From positions 133,572 through 197,571 of the forward strand of contig QKWP01000141.1 in NCBI GenBank assembly GCA_003550325.1: a stretch of DNA of 64,000 nt, given 5' to 3'. Origin of the DNA: Gigaspora rosea. Taxonomy: Eukaryota > Glomeromycota > Glomeromycetes > Diversisporales > Gigasporaceae. The first letter of the stretch is position 1; each line of letters opens with the position of its first letter. The notes under the pieces were generated by a model. The model worked only from the letters and a program-made list of their open reading frames with translations. It was not told the origin of the DNA and ran no database searches. A program made the translations under genes and the position numbers. This document shows positions 36,301-46,869 of this stretch, in pieces.

Positions 36301-36740
36301 CACCAGGGTATCAATTACAATATATCAATTAAGAGGAAAATGGTGAATGCTCTGCGTGCCTGGGAGAAATACAGGCTATAATGCATTTTGCCCTAGAATG
36401 CAGGGTTAGTAGAATGATATGGATCGAGGCATATAAATGTCTAGTAGTATCAAATAATAACAGACTCCCACAATCACTTGATGAAATTTTTTCTACAGTC
36501 AATATTGAAGAGTCTGCAAAACGTAAAGCAGCGATATGGTTATATATTACCTATATATATAAGGTTTGGTATTGGTTCACCCAGTTTTAAGTAGGAACAG
36601 AAGCACTTACCAGAAATGTCCTTACCTGCTATAATTCAGAAAAGGATCAATAATGAACTAAAGGTTCTGAAGTTAATACAGGAGAAGGAAGGTAGTGGCA
36701 TTAGAAGAGTCACAAAGTACCTTGATTTGAATTTTTTTTA
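33360..36740 (+). pseudogene. LINE ORF2 (APE endonuclease, reverse transcriptase), decayed
   Basis: The order of domains is clear despite many stops. Endonuclease start: KVATLNVKGFNNIQKF (33377) and QETNLNN with the catalytic Glu (33465). Endonuclease end: NRRSQLMVTKLNYIFVNA and SDHLLVKCIL (33908-34035). Reverse transcriptase: NWRPILLTNCDVKIFMKI (34868-34920), LFIDQQKAFDRVNHSYLQMV reading across a frame change (35054-35108), and VYTDDLTIG with the catalytic DD (35356-35380). C-terminal part at 35853-36278, with PVKTKGWPERWVLYIRAWNL. C-terminal zinc motif CSACLGEIQAIMHFALECRV (36350-36410). The second Asp of the endonuclease lies in decayed sequence. It once nicked DNA and copied the element RNA into the target; now inactive. 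Confidence 0.75.
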
Positions 36741-37116
36741 GATAACTATTTGATATTTCACCTTTCTGAAAGAGAAGTTTATTGTCAAGACAGATAAAGT
36801 AAATAGAGCTGACTGTTTCTTTTTTGATTTATTGTATAATAGCTTTAAATAATTTATAAATAAAGTATGCCTAGATTGCATCCACTATGGGGGTGTTAAA
36901 ATAAAAAAATATAAAAAAAAATAAATTTGTAATTATATTTATTTTGTGAATATAGAGAAGGTAACTATAAAGAAGTTAGACTGTATTTATTATATTAATA
37001 TTGAATAATTTATTTGAATACAATTATGTGTTTGTCAAACTTTCTGAAAGAGGTTATGATAATTGATTGCATGATATCAACATTTTTCTGCTACCACTAG
37101 TCTACTTGTGTATTGA

Positions 37117-37623
37117 GGGTAGAGGATACGTAGATCATTTATAATATAATTTTGTTAGCACAATTTTTTGCTTTTTAAAATTAAGAAAACTTTGATTAAG
37201 CAAATGATTTTAAATTTATAATAAAGGTTGTAGAATAGACTTTTCTGATTCTAATGGTAGTAAAATTAGTAATATTGGTTAAATATTTACTAAGTAACGT
37301 GTACTTGAAGATTGGGTATCACTATTTGTTTACAAAAAATCATATGATAATCATATGATGTAACCAATCATAATTAACTATTTTGTGTAACTACGAAGAA
37401 TTTGAATTGACTATGGAGAACTTTACTATATATACACATATATTTTTTAAAATTTTTTTATTATTAAAATTTATATCATTAGAAAGAGCATGTTTTAATT
37501 TACAAATTACAAAAATTTTACAAAAATTAAATGTTATTATGAAAAATTTTATTAGTAGCATATTTCTAATTTTTATTTATACTACCAAAATCATATGATA
37601 AGTGATCTACTTATCCTCTACCC
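37117..37623. mobile_element. TTAA-flanked MITE, copy 3
   Basis: Ends GGGTAGAGGATACGTAGATC and GATCTACTTATCCTCTACCC, flanked by TTGA (37113-37116, one change) and TTAA (37624-37627). It lies 16 bp from the outer foldback of the nested stack. The 71-codon frame inside is AT-rich chance. Confidence 0.8.
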
Positions 37624-37639
37624 TTAAGTTAATTTACAA

Positions 37640-38560
37640 TTAAGGCACTACACAATTTTGAAACTCATAGTGTTGCAAAACTTGGGATAATTTATTCATT
37701 CATCTCTTTTAAAGCAAAATTGAGTTTTTTCTAAATATGTCAATGGCCATTTGTGCAGGTAATTAAAATACCTTGTCATAGTCACGTGTCCATATGCCAA
37801 TGAGTGTTTAATATATAATATGTAGCTGTAACATATTGAAATACTATTAAAAAATTTAAAATGTTTAACAGTGAATAACTTTTAATCCAGTAGCCCAATT
37901 TAGATCAAATGACTTCCAGAGTGCTTGTCTCAATGAGACAATTCTAATGAGTCTACAATCACCCAAGAATAATCACAGAACCCAAGATCGCAAAGGATTT
38001 TTCACTCAGATATTTAAATTTAATTAATTTTTTTTATTCACATTAATTTAGTAAGTGTAAAACATTTATTAATAAATTTAAAATCAGTAATTCATGTTCA
38101 TTAATATAGTGAATTTAACACAACAATAAATTTATTATAAATTTATTTTATAAAACATTCTATGAACTTTTACAGGATTATCCCCAGAATTATAGACAAA
38201 ACTATCAGACTAGATTTTCATTAAGCACTAGATCATTTTTGAATCAGGAAGTATGCATTGTTGCTAATTTTTTTATCTAAAATTTAAAACCAATTATGAA
38301 TTTTTTTTAAAATAAATTAAAATAAAGTCTTATAACATTTTTATAAATTTAAATATATCAATCTATTGAATAACATACAATTTTATAAAACATTTAACTA
38401 ATTGATAACCCTTGATAGTGATATCAAAATAATTTTCAAAGCTTTTAAACTTTAGTAATATCAAATTTACTTTGAGCAGAATCAGCTTGAAATAAATCTA
38501 AATAATCAAATAATATTTTTAAAAAACAATTTAGCAAAATTTAATATATAAGATGAAAAT
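37640..38560. other. Gene-free stretch with a dispersed repeat fragment
   Basis: Bases 37870-37985 (AATAACTTTTAATCCAGTAG...CTTGTCTCAATGAGACAATT) follow the same pattern as 57030-57125 (ATAACGTTTGAACCAGTGAT...CGATGAGACGGTTCGAATAA). They are therefore two copies of one unnamed dispersed repeat. Otherwise AT-rich and empty. Confidence 0.5.
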
Positions 38561-38566
38561 AAATAC

Positions 38567-39801
38567 CTTCTTTAATTTCATTTGCAATTAATTTTGTGCT
38601 AATAATTTTGCTAGTGTACATTTCATCGGAATGCTTTGGCATCGGCAATGATTTAATAACTTTATCTGCATCTAAGAATTGCTTTTTAATTTCATTGTCA
38701 CCTGAACTAGCTATCTTTTCAAGCCATCCTCTTATTTTCCAATGAACATCCGAAGCGTTAGGTCGTTCTTGTGGATCAGAATTCATGCATCTCTGAGCCA
38801 ATTCAATATAGCATTTAGGAGTTTCATGAGCAAACGCTGGTCGCAGTCCATTGCAAATCTTAACCGCAAGCTTAGTACCAAATTCATGACCATCAAACGG
38901 TCTTTGTCCAGTGCCATAATAATACCAAACCCATAGATATCTGCTGCTTGTGTAAATTGTTGTGCTCCCGATAAAACTTCAGGAGCAACATAGGGTATGA
39001 CACCATAAATATCGCCTTCTGAAACTTCTTCATCGTTTTTTCTGGACAATCCTAAATCTGCGATATAAGATGTATATTTTTATTGTTGTCTTGGCCTTGC
39101 AAAATGTTACCACTATGAAAATCAGCATGAATATATCCTGCTAAATCGTGAATCCTATCTAAATCCAACGAAATATCTTGAAGTATTCGCAATTTAGTCT
39201 CCCATGTAAGTTCAACAAAGTTTTTTCTTAAATATTTATGAAGACTCTCTTTATTAGCATATTGAAATACCATAAAGTATTCTTTTGTTTCCTTATTTTG
39301 AGTTATTCAATATATTGCGAGTTTGCTATAATTTAATTTACATATCATAAGACTTTTAAACTTAAAAGTTTAAAAAATGAATTAGTTCAATAAACTAGTA
39401 AATAAATCATAAAAGCAATAAATTAACTTACTTCTTTTAAAAAATTGGTTTCTTTAGAACTGGTCAACGTTTTGAGTGCAACGATACTAAATGATTCACG
39501 TGCTCTCACATAATTAAATTCATTGCCATCAACTTTTCGTATGCCATCCATCCAAGTTGCTTTGAATACAGAACCAAATCCACCTTTACCAACTTCTTTA
39601 ATATCAGACAATTTATCAAATGGAATCCATTCGACCACATTTTCATACGCAAAGGTTCTAAGTTGAATCGATTTCATACAATCATCAATATCCTTATTTC
39701 CACTTGTCCATCTTGTTGCTATGTCAGGGTCGCACGATAGGCACCATGCTTTATCCGTGTTGTCTTCATTACAGTTTGTACATTTTCCATATTCAGATTT
39801 A
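38567..39801 (-). pseudogene. TKL-like protein kinase, broken
   Basis: Two exons. The first (39801-39432) has CTNCNEDNTDKAWCLSCDP, YENVVEWIPFDKL, a perfect glycine-rich loop GKGGFGSVFKATW and VALK. The donor is GTAAGT. The second (39360-38567) has the hinge VFQYANKESLHKYL, the catalytic loop HADFHSGN, DLGLS, APEV, and the C-terminal helix MNSDPQERP. Breaks: TGA in place of the Gly codon in IYGITQN (near 39310), a one-base loss just before DLGLS (near 39075), and a loss of about eight bases in the IIMAEMSTG region (near 38915). Otherwise full length for this kinase type. It lies on the same strand as, and downstream of, the Sel1 gene. It is closer to an active kinase than modules B-D because the loop and lysine survive. 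Confidence 0.8.
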
Positions 39802-39892
39802 CTATATAACGACCGTAAAAGTTATTTCATATCTACTATACAATATTATAAACTTTATATCAAATGTAATTAACATTATACACACAGACTAA

Positions 39893-40640
39893 ATTAATGC
39901 GAATGGATGAATTGAAAAATATTACGCAAACAGTAATGGGAAATAAGTATTTATGATCATATTTGTGAACTTGTTTTGCTGTTTTTAATTCCTACGGCAG
40001 TATGATTAATAAATGTTCTTTATACTCACAAGCTGAATGAAATGATTAATGCGAATGAAATGATTTGAAGGGCATTACGTAACAGGTAATGGGAAATAAG
40101 TATTTATGATCATGATTTGTGAACTTGTTTTGCTGTTTTTAATTCCTACGACAGTATGATTAATAAATGTTCTTTATACTCACATGCTGAATGAAATGAT
40201 TAATGCGAATGAAATGATTTGAAGGGCATTACGTAACAGGTAATGGGAAATAAGTATTTATGATCATGATTTGTGAACTTGTTTTGCTGTTTTTAATTCC
40301 TACGACAGTATGATTAATAAATGTTCTTTATACTCACCCGCTGAATGAAATGATTAATGCGAATGAAATGATTTGAAGGGCATTACGTAACAGGTAATGG
40401 GAAATAAGTATTTATGATCATATGATTTGTGAACTTGTTTTGTTGTTTTTAATTTCTACGACAGTATGATTAATAAATGTTATTTATACTCACATGCTGA
40501 ATGAAATGATTAATGCGAATGAAATGATTTGAAGGGCATTACGTAACAGGTAATGGGAAATAAGTATTTATGATCATGATTTGTGAACTTGTCTTATTAG
40601 TTTTTAATTTCTTTGATTAATAAAAGTTCTTCATACTCAC
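39893..40640. repeat. Tandem repeat, five units of about 155 bp
   Basis: Starts of ATTAATGCGAATG at 39893, 40044, 40199, 40353 and 40509. Each unit contains GGCATTACGTAACAGGTAAT, GATCATGATTTGTGAACTTG and TTCTTTATACTCAC. Units 2-4 are almost identical, units 1 and 5 diverged, which suggests unequal crossing-over in the middle. It fills the space between the kinase pseudogene and the Sel1 gene. Confidence 0.9.
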
Positions 40641-40819
40641 GGGCTAAATAACGCAAATAATAAATACAAATATATTTCAAATATAAATGCGTAGCTGATG
40701 TATAGACGAATAGATGTTCTTTATGCTTACTCTCTGATAATTAAAATTAGATAATTAATGTTGCATGAGATATTCCCAATTTTAAGTACGAGATATTATG
40801 ATTAAAATCTAAAATTGGC

Positions 40820-41206
40820 TTACTTTTTACGCCATTCCCGAAATTTAGTTGTGTCTTTTTCGACACCAATTCCATAATAGTAACAAATAGCGGTTTTAAA
40901 GATTCCGTTAAGATCATTAATTTCTGCAGACTTTTTGTAGTGCTCAAATGCTTTGTAATTATCTTTTTCAACTCCAATTCCTAAAGAATAACAATAACCA
41001 ACTTTATACATTCCTTTAGAATTATTCATGTCTGCCGATTTTTGATAATGAATAAATGCTTTGTTTTCATCCTTTTCAATCCCAATTCCATATTCATAAC
41101 AATATCCAAGCCAGTACACTCCGTCTGGATCGTTTACATCTGCTAATTTTTGGCAATCAGTAAAACTTAATTGAGCAACTTTGTCTTTTATGAACTGTTC
41201 TTCCAT
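40820..41206 (-). CDS. Sel1-repeat protein
   Basis: Starting at ATG 41206 (after a likely TTTATCTTAG acceptor at 41217), the 128-residue product has an N-terminal helix (MEEQFIKDKVAQLSFTDCQK) and three Sel1-like repeats with the usual A/G-x-Y-x-L-G-x-C-Y-x-x-G-x-G-V/I-x-K-D pattern: LGYCYEYGIGIEKDENKAF, VGYCYSLGIGVEKDNYKAF, TAICYYYGIGVEKDTTKF. Sel1 repeats form helical hairpins that bind other proteins. In Rhizophagus-type fungi they often accompany kinases; here a broken kinase lies 1 kb downstream. The frame ends with TAA after EWRKK, possibly earlier than the original protein, since Sel1 proteins usually carry more repeats. No internal break seen. Confidence 0.8.
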   Translation of the reverse strand: MEEQFIKDKVAQLSFTDCQKLADVNDPDGVYWLGYCYEYGIGIEKDENKAFIHYQKSADMNNSKGMYKVGYCYSLGIGVEKDNYKAFEHYKKSAEINDLNGIFKTAICYYYGIGVEKDTTKFREWRKK

Positions 41207-41389
41207 TTTATTTAGCCTAAGATAAAAAAAGATATTTAATGCATTGCACAATCACTGCATATTTATTATTACTTACGATGGGTGATACAATATACCTTAA
41301 ATTGTACAACTATTTAGCTATAAATAAGCATTACTTCAACGAATTATATAATTTGATTAATATTATTTTGAGAAATGATTTCATACATC

Positions 41390-41436
41390 CAGTGTTGGCA
41401 CATGACCTGTTATGACCTGGTCATGCGCCAACACTG
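41390..41436. mobile_element. 47-bp hAT MITE with exact 8-bp target duplication
   Basis: CAGTGTTGGC...GCCAACACTG ends (the CAGTGTTG form is classic hAT), exact CATACATC on both sides (41382-41389 and 41437-41444), and a palindromic CATGACC...GGTCATG interior. It is among the smallest possible insertions: essentially two terminal repeats and a loop. Confidence 0.9.
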
Positions 41437-41439
41437 CAT

Positions 41440-43308
41440 ACATCTGATACGTACAATTGCAGTATGTTTAGCACATTACTCTTGAATTCGCTTCTGCATA
41501 AAGTAATTTTTCTTCAACAAATATATGAAGACAATTTCGAAACGGGTTAGTTAATCCACTTCTGCTATAAATCGAATTATAATTTATGTCCTCCAATTTT
41601 TGTTTCCATAATTATTTGATTTCATTAATCTCTTCAGCCTCGAGTCTTCTTTTAGTCGACGACATTTGAAAATCAGTTTGAATATCATTTTGGTTAACCC
41701 CTTGATCACCATTTGAAAATCAGTTTGAACATCATTTTCATCACCATTTGAGTCACCTTCATATCATTAGATTCTTCAACTATTTGCATAACATCTAAGT
41801 CTTCAATAGTTTACATTGACGATGAGAATGTTTTACCAAAAGGGTAGTAAATAGTTTTCAATTAAAGAGTACATCACTTGCACTTCGTGAAATCGTATCC
41901 AAATGTAAAGTAAAAAATTTTTTGATTCAGTAAATCCTAAAAGTATCACATATTGCTTTGAACGTGCATTAATTCATTCCAATTGGGACTTCAACATTTG
42001 ATGTTTGAAATTGTGTGTAGAGGCTAACACGTGTTTCTAAAAAAAATATTAAAACATAGTGCAGTTATTTGTGCATCAATGCCAAATTTTTTAATTCCAC
42101 AGATATAAAATTTAGGCGAAAAAGCAAGTGGCTTAATATAGATGTCCGAATAAATTATAATTGATATAATGTTACTCAGACAATTATTAAATGCTTTGTT
42201 GAATTCAGTTGCAACATGATCCGGATTAAGTGAAAATATAAAGTCCCTAATATCCATCTTATATGTACGCTCGGTGTGGCTTACTTCATAAAAACCAATA
42301 GCAAACCTGAAGGTGATAGAGAAGAGTAGCTTTGGTGTTTCAACTATATACAATGATATAGAACCGTATCGATGGTTTCTTGTTTGACACATAAAAATGA
42401 TTCAACAAATACTAATGTACAGTATTACCTATATCATCTAATATATCATATCTGTACTCGAATAAATAAAAACACCTGCAATAACATTGTAATTTAATTG
42501 AAAGCCAAGATTAATTAATTCGATAAGCCTCTTATTAATATATTTCACATTTAGTTTTTTCCATTCAGTTGATTTCATAGTAATTAATTTTTTCATAAGT
42601 GTAAATATTTTTTGTACCTAAAATTACGGGATAATTACCGAACAGTTGGGGCTAGATTATCTTTGACCGATATTTAAGCAAATATGTGATGATTGTTGAT
42701 TTGATAGGTAAATATGTTAAAACTATCGCAAAAAGGTAACTGAATAAAGGGTAGATAATTGGTTGGCACACGAAAATTGAGTGATTGTATATGATTAAAC
42801 TAAATCGCAGCAAATCGCAGAATTTTACATCACCTATATAATATCATTGTCACATGCATATTCTCAATATTATATAAGAGTTTTATCAATTTGATTTGGT
42901 CTGTATATTTGACTATTATAAAAATCGATTAAATAATAGAGCCGAATAAGCTGGAAATACAGTTATATGTTAAAGGTGAAATATAATTAATTTTTGATTG
43001 TATGTTAAAGTGTGAAATAATTTAATTTTTGGTAGCATATTAAAGCAGAAATAATTAATTTTTAGTAGTATTTTAAAGTTCGAAATAAATTAAAATTTTT
43101 TGATAGTTTGTTAAACGCGAATAATTAAGTACTGATAGCTTGTAAGAAAATGTATTAATAAAATTTAAATAAATGCATTAAAAAATTTTTTTATTATTTT
43201 TTAAATTTGTTCAAAAATAATTACATTGAACACTAGAGCGTTTGAATTTAATGAATAGTTTTTTTTTTTATTTTATCAAAGCGTTTTTAAAAATAATAAA
43301 TAATAAAC
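41440..43308. repeat. Segmental duplication, copy 1
   Basis: Aligns with 46833-48540 at roughly 90% by eye, including phrases such as CCAAATATATGAAGACAATT, CACCTTCATAT, and the run of GTATGTTAAAGTGTGAAATA variants at the far end. Bases about 42410-42690 have no partner in copy 2. Confidence 0.85.
41470..42392 (-). pseudogene. Unrecognised gene, decayed copy 1
   Basis: Upstream part (42392-42024): SISLYIVETPKLLFSITFRF, MDIRDFIFSL, DHVATEFNKAFNNCLSNI and IYIKPLAFSPKFYICGIKKF. After a TTTTTTTTAG acceptor: ETRVSLYTQFQTSNVEVPIG, then a broken stretch, then STKRRLEAEEINEIK-stop-LWKQKLEDINYNSIYSRSG and LTNPFRNCLHIFVEEKLLY, ending at TAG. Copy 2 keeps the codon that is a stop here but has a stop elsewhere. 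The two copies thus decayed independently after an intact ancestor. I do not recognise the family. The C-terminal piece is charged and helical, the N-terminal piece hydrophobic. Confidence 0.5.
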
Positions 43309-43309
43309 A

Positions 43310-44770
43310 ATCAGTTTTTATTTAGTTGAACGCAGTTATTTAAAAATTACATAAAATGGAACTGTATATTGTACTAGTTGATCGCGGTATTTAAAAATTA
43401 ATATATAAACCATAAAACGGATCAAAATTTTTAGTCAAGTGCAGTATTTATTTATTTATTTTTTTTTAACGATAAAATTGTTTTTTTTTTTTTTGATTAA
43501 GTAAACAACATTAAATCGAACATTTTTTTTTTAATCACAGCAAATCATACATTTTACACATAATTTACAAATTCTTGTACCTGGCGCAAACTCTAATATA
43601 TAATTTTTAAAATTTGGGTACTTTATGATAATTTAAGAGATCATTGATCAGTTTTAGTGACCAAAAAAAGGTTCAATAATAAAAATTAGCTCATAAGTTC
43701 CATGAATGAACCAAATTTTCATATACAGTATTAACATTGAACATGCATGACATTGACCATCGGTTGTTCTCATATCCATTTGAATGGATATTCTTCCGAA
43801 TTTATTTGCACGTAATAAGAGTTGAACTTTCTCTCCGGTCATGGGTGAACAGGATAAATTTCATTTTTAAAATTAAATTCCTGATGAAATTCATATTTTT
43901 GCGTAAAATATCTATTTATTACATGAAGACCTGCGGCAAAGTTAATGGTATATGTAAGTATATATTTTTAAAAAATCATATTGTTTTAAAATTTTACTAC
44001 CATAAATAGAAGGTTATAATCTACGTACTGCATAATTTTGCAAAATTAGTTGTATTTATTAAAAATTTTTATTAGTGGCGTGTTTTTTATTATAATAATC
44101 TATGTATCCTCTCTTTTAAAATCATGTGTTTAGATTCACGGAGTTTTCACAAAATAATATGGAGAAATAACGAAAATATTTTGAAAAATTTTTTACAGGG
44201 TTATACAAATTAGATTATGGGTTAACATTAAAAAAGATCATTACGATCACGGCATCTTACATATTGATAATTTGTAAACCATTAAGATATATACTGGTTT
44301 AAATTTAACAAAGTAAAAAGGTAATGCTGAGTAACGTAACTAATGTACTACATCATTTTCAATCAGTGATTTAACTCAATTCTTTCTGAATTACATTAAA
44401 TATTGTTGCCATGGTATTTTATGTATTCTGCATTTAATTAAAAAATTTATAGGCACCATTGTTGATTGGAAAAAGAAATAACATAATGTCATGATCCAGT
44501 TCCATAATAAAGGATAATCTCGGTTACTCCGAAGAACTATTAAGCATAGTGCATATTTTTGTTGCGCAAGTGAAATAATAAAAAAAATCATCAAACGGTC
44601 TTGATGTAGTAAATGGAAAACAATCAAATTATCGTAATTTATCCGACAAACACATATAATCATGAAATTATTTCTTCTTGTTATTTTTTTCATTTGTTAC
44701 AATGTAAACACGTTTATTCAAATTAAAACTCAGCTGATAACTCCCTACGAATCTTGATCATAAATTGTCA
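43310..44770. other. AT-rich stretch without a supportable gene
   Basis: Long A/T runs (43440-43530). Bases 43960-44110 resemble the interior of the TTAA MITEs (AAAATTTTACTACCATAA, then CAAAATTAGTTGTATTTATT), so a MITE relic is likely. The open frames at 43737-44009 and 44391-44693 have no recognisable features. Confidence 0.45.
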
Positions 44771-44776
44771 GATAAC

Positions 44777-44886
44777 GGGCAAATTGGCGAATTCACAAAT
44801 GATTGGCTAAACATGCCGCTCCGAGACTGCTCCGAGGCACATGATCATTTGCAAAATTACCGTTATTCACCAATTTTTGCCCAATA
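44777..44886. repeat. Imperfect palindrome with GGGCAAATTGG...CCAATTTTTGCCC ends
   Basis: Inverted ends and an inner AATGATTGGCTAAACATGCC / GGCACATGATCATTT arrangement. Probably a decayed relative of the perfect hairpin at 27190-27246. It directly borders the next element. Confidence 0.45.
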
Positions 44887-44899
44887 ATGTATACTTAAC

Positions 44900-45804
44900 A
44901 TTGGGGTGTGCGGCGCACTATGTAAAACAAAATTATGTATGGTATCATATAAAAATCTATTATCAAAGATTTTTTTAAGTTTTTGTGCAACCATGATGAT
45001 CACCTATTAATTTATTAATTACAATGCCGCTACAACTAATGCTACGCTAATACAGTTAAAAATAATTAATTAATATTGATGTAAATAATTAATTAATATT
45101 GATGTAAATAATTAATTAATATTGATGTAAAAATGACATTTTAATTTAATAAATTATTGAAAATATTTGAGGCGACTTCAGGCCCAAATTGCTGTAAATT
45201 TAGTTCTTGAAGTGGTGTTTTTTGCCGATTCGCTTGCATTTTTTTTGATGTTTTTTAAAACGAGCATTTTTAAGTGAAATCGCTGTTTATTTGACCTATA
45301 TATACCCATGTTTCTGGATTTAATTAGATGCACAGCTTTAACGGCACATAATTCCAATATGAAATTTTGAGAAAAAAATTAATAGCAAGTTTTAAAGAAC
45401 TGAACAATAGAACGAAATTTGCATTTTAATAAAGGAAAAATTTACCAATTCATTTAAAAATTCGCTCAGCAAACCAAATAAAGTATAAAATTAAAATCGT
45501 TTTGAGAAAAAAAAAATTTTCCCATAAATATTTTTTAAAAAAAGATTCTATTACTTTATAGTCGTAATAAGAAAGAGTCGATTTATATTGAAATTTCCGG
45601 CAGAAAAGAAAAATTGCAGTCGGTGCATCTAAAAAAGTGTGACCTAGCTTTATATATAAGTTTTATATATAAAAATACTTATCGATCATTACGTATATTA
45701 GTTTATAGTTTATCAATCGACAATCACTTAAAAATCTGTCATAATAGACTTCACTATGATACCATACATAATTTTGATTTACATAGTGCGCCGCACACCC
45801 CAAT
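44900..45804 (+). mobile_element. 0.9-kb TIR element, copy A
   Basis: Terminal inverted repeats of about 65 bp: ATTGGGGTGTGCGGCGCACT...TATGGTATCAT at both ends. The interior is non-coding and holds three copies of AATTAATTAATATTGATGTA. Copy B follows head-to-head after a 43-bp spacer. No transposase, so non-autonomous; superfamily unknown. Confidence 0.75.
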
Positions 45805-45847
45805 GCGTCGTGGGTTTCGTCATGCGTCATGGGTTTCGTCATGCGTC

Positions 45848-46726
45848 ATTGGGGTGTGCGGCGCACTATGTAAATCAAAATTATGTATGGTATCATAGTG
45901 AAGTCTATTATGACAGATTTTTAAGTGATTGTCGATTGATAAACTATAAACTAATATACGTAATGATCGATAAGTATTTTTATATATAAAACTTATATAT
46001 AAAGCTAGGTCACACTTTTTTAGATGCACCGACTGCAATTTTTCTTTTCTGCCGGAAATTTCAATATAAATCGACTCTTTCTTATTACGACTATAAAGTA
46101 ATAGAATCTTTTTTTAAAAAATATTTATGGGAAAATTTTTTTTTTCTCAAAACGATTTTAATTTTATACTTTATTTGGTTTGCTGAGCGAATTTTTAAAT
46201 GAATTGGTAAATTTTTCCTTTATTAAAATGCAAATTTCGTTCTATTGTTCAGTTCTTTAAAACTTGCTATTAATTTTCTCAAAATTTCATATTGGAATTA
46301 TGTGCCGTTAAAGCTGTGCATCTAATTAAATCCAGAAACATGGGTATATATAGGTCAAATAAACAGCGATTTCACTTAAAAATGCTCGTTTTAAAAAACA
46401 TCAAAAAAAATGCAAGCGAATCGGCAAAAAACACCACTTCAAGAACTAAATTTACAGCAATTTGGGCCTGAAGTCGCCTCAAATATTTTCAATAATTTAT
46501 TAAATTAAAATGTCATTTTTACATCAATATTAATTAATTATTTACATCAATATTAATTAATTATTTTTAACTGTATTAGCGTAGCATTAGTTGTAGCGGC
46601 ATTGTAATTAATAAATTAATAGGTGATCATCATGGTTGCACAAAAACTTAAAAAAATCTTTGATAATAGATTTTTAAATGATACCATACATAATTTTGTT
46701 TTACATAGTGGGCCGCACACCCCAAT
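45848..46726 (-). mobile_element. 0.9-kb TIR element, copy B, inverted
   Basis: Almost perfect reverse complement of copy A over its whole length, differing mainly by one fewer 22-bp internal repeat. The 43-bp spacer 45805-45847 and the right flank 46727-46751 both carry GCGTCATGGGTTTCGTCAT. Copy B is thus flanked by direct repeats of about 19 bp. The plus and minus open frames at 45614-45898 and 45820-46038 are mirror images produced by the palindrome, not genes. Confidence 0.8.
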
Positions 46727-46832
46727 GCGTCATGGGTTTCGTCATTCGTCAATTCGTCAATTTAAGTTGCCTGACGAAATGGTTTCGTCATGCGTCAATG
46801 ACGCAGGTTGCGTCATGCGTCAGGCATCATTA
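46727..46832. repeat. Short GCGTCA/TTTCGTCA repeats
   Basis: Repeats of GTTTCGTCATGCGTCA and inverted partners (CCTGACGAAATGG...CGTCATGCGTCAGG). Part of this sequence is duplicated in the spacer between copies A and B. Confidence 0.6.
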
Positions 46833-46869
46833 TATCTGATGTACACAGGCATAGCGCATTGCTCTTGAC

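Larger units (their letters stand above)
29067..36916 (+). mobile_element. Decayed LINE retrotransposon with target duplication
   Basis: A two-ORF non-LTR retrotransposon. The 14-mer AAAAATAAATTTGT flanks it at 29053-29066 and 36917-36930, and the 3' end is an A-rich tail (AAAATAAAAAAATATAAAA). ORF1 has a CCHC zinc knuckle. ORF2 has an APE-type endonuclease, reverse transcriptase and a C-terminal Cys/His motif. Three further elements are inserted in ORF1. Both ORFs carry stops, so it is inactive. Confidence 0.8.
28952..36983. mobile_element. pogo-like MITE, split by a LINE
   Basis: Ends CAGTCTAACTCCTCAATAGT...AGTTGTGATTATAAAGAAG and, on the right, GAATATAGAG...ACTATAAAGAAGTTAGACTG. Both are flanked by TA (28950-28951 and 36984-36985). 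The phrase CAGT-TAA-CTC with TTATAAAGAG repeats is the style of pogo/jerky-type terminal repeats. Without the LINE it would be only about 180 bp long, so non-autonomous. Confidence 0.6.
28789..37101. mobile_element. Outer foldback element holding the nested stack
   Basis: The left arm 28789-28950 (ACTAGTGGTTGCAGAAAAAT...CGTATTCAAATAAAT) is matched in reverse complement by 36986-37101 (ATTTATTTGAATACAATTAT...ATTTTTCTGCTACCACTAGT). If the inner insertions are removed, the arms would meet as a palindrome of about 280 bp. TA may be the target (CTAGTGG / CCACTAG). Confidence 0.65.

Noticed and set aside
37383-37598. 71-codon frame
   Set aside because: Lies wholly inside TTAA MITE copy 3 and is low-complexity.
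39893-40640. CRISPR-like array
   Set aside because: Repeats are contiguous 155-bp units without unique spacers, in a eukaryotic genome; ordinary tandem duplication.
44391-44693. 100-codon minus-strand frame
   Set aside because: No motif, no splice context, no paralogue in the window; composition typical of chance AT-rich frames.
45614-46038. Two frames (plus 45614-45898, minus 45820-46038) with the same N-terminal sequence
   Set aside because: They are mirror images created by the palindrome of the head-to-head elements, not two genes.
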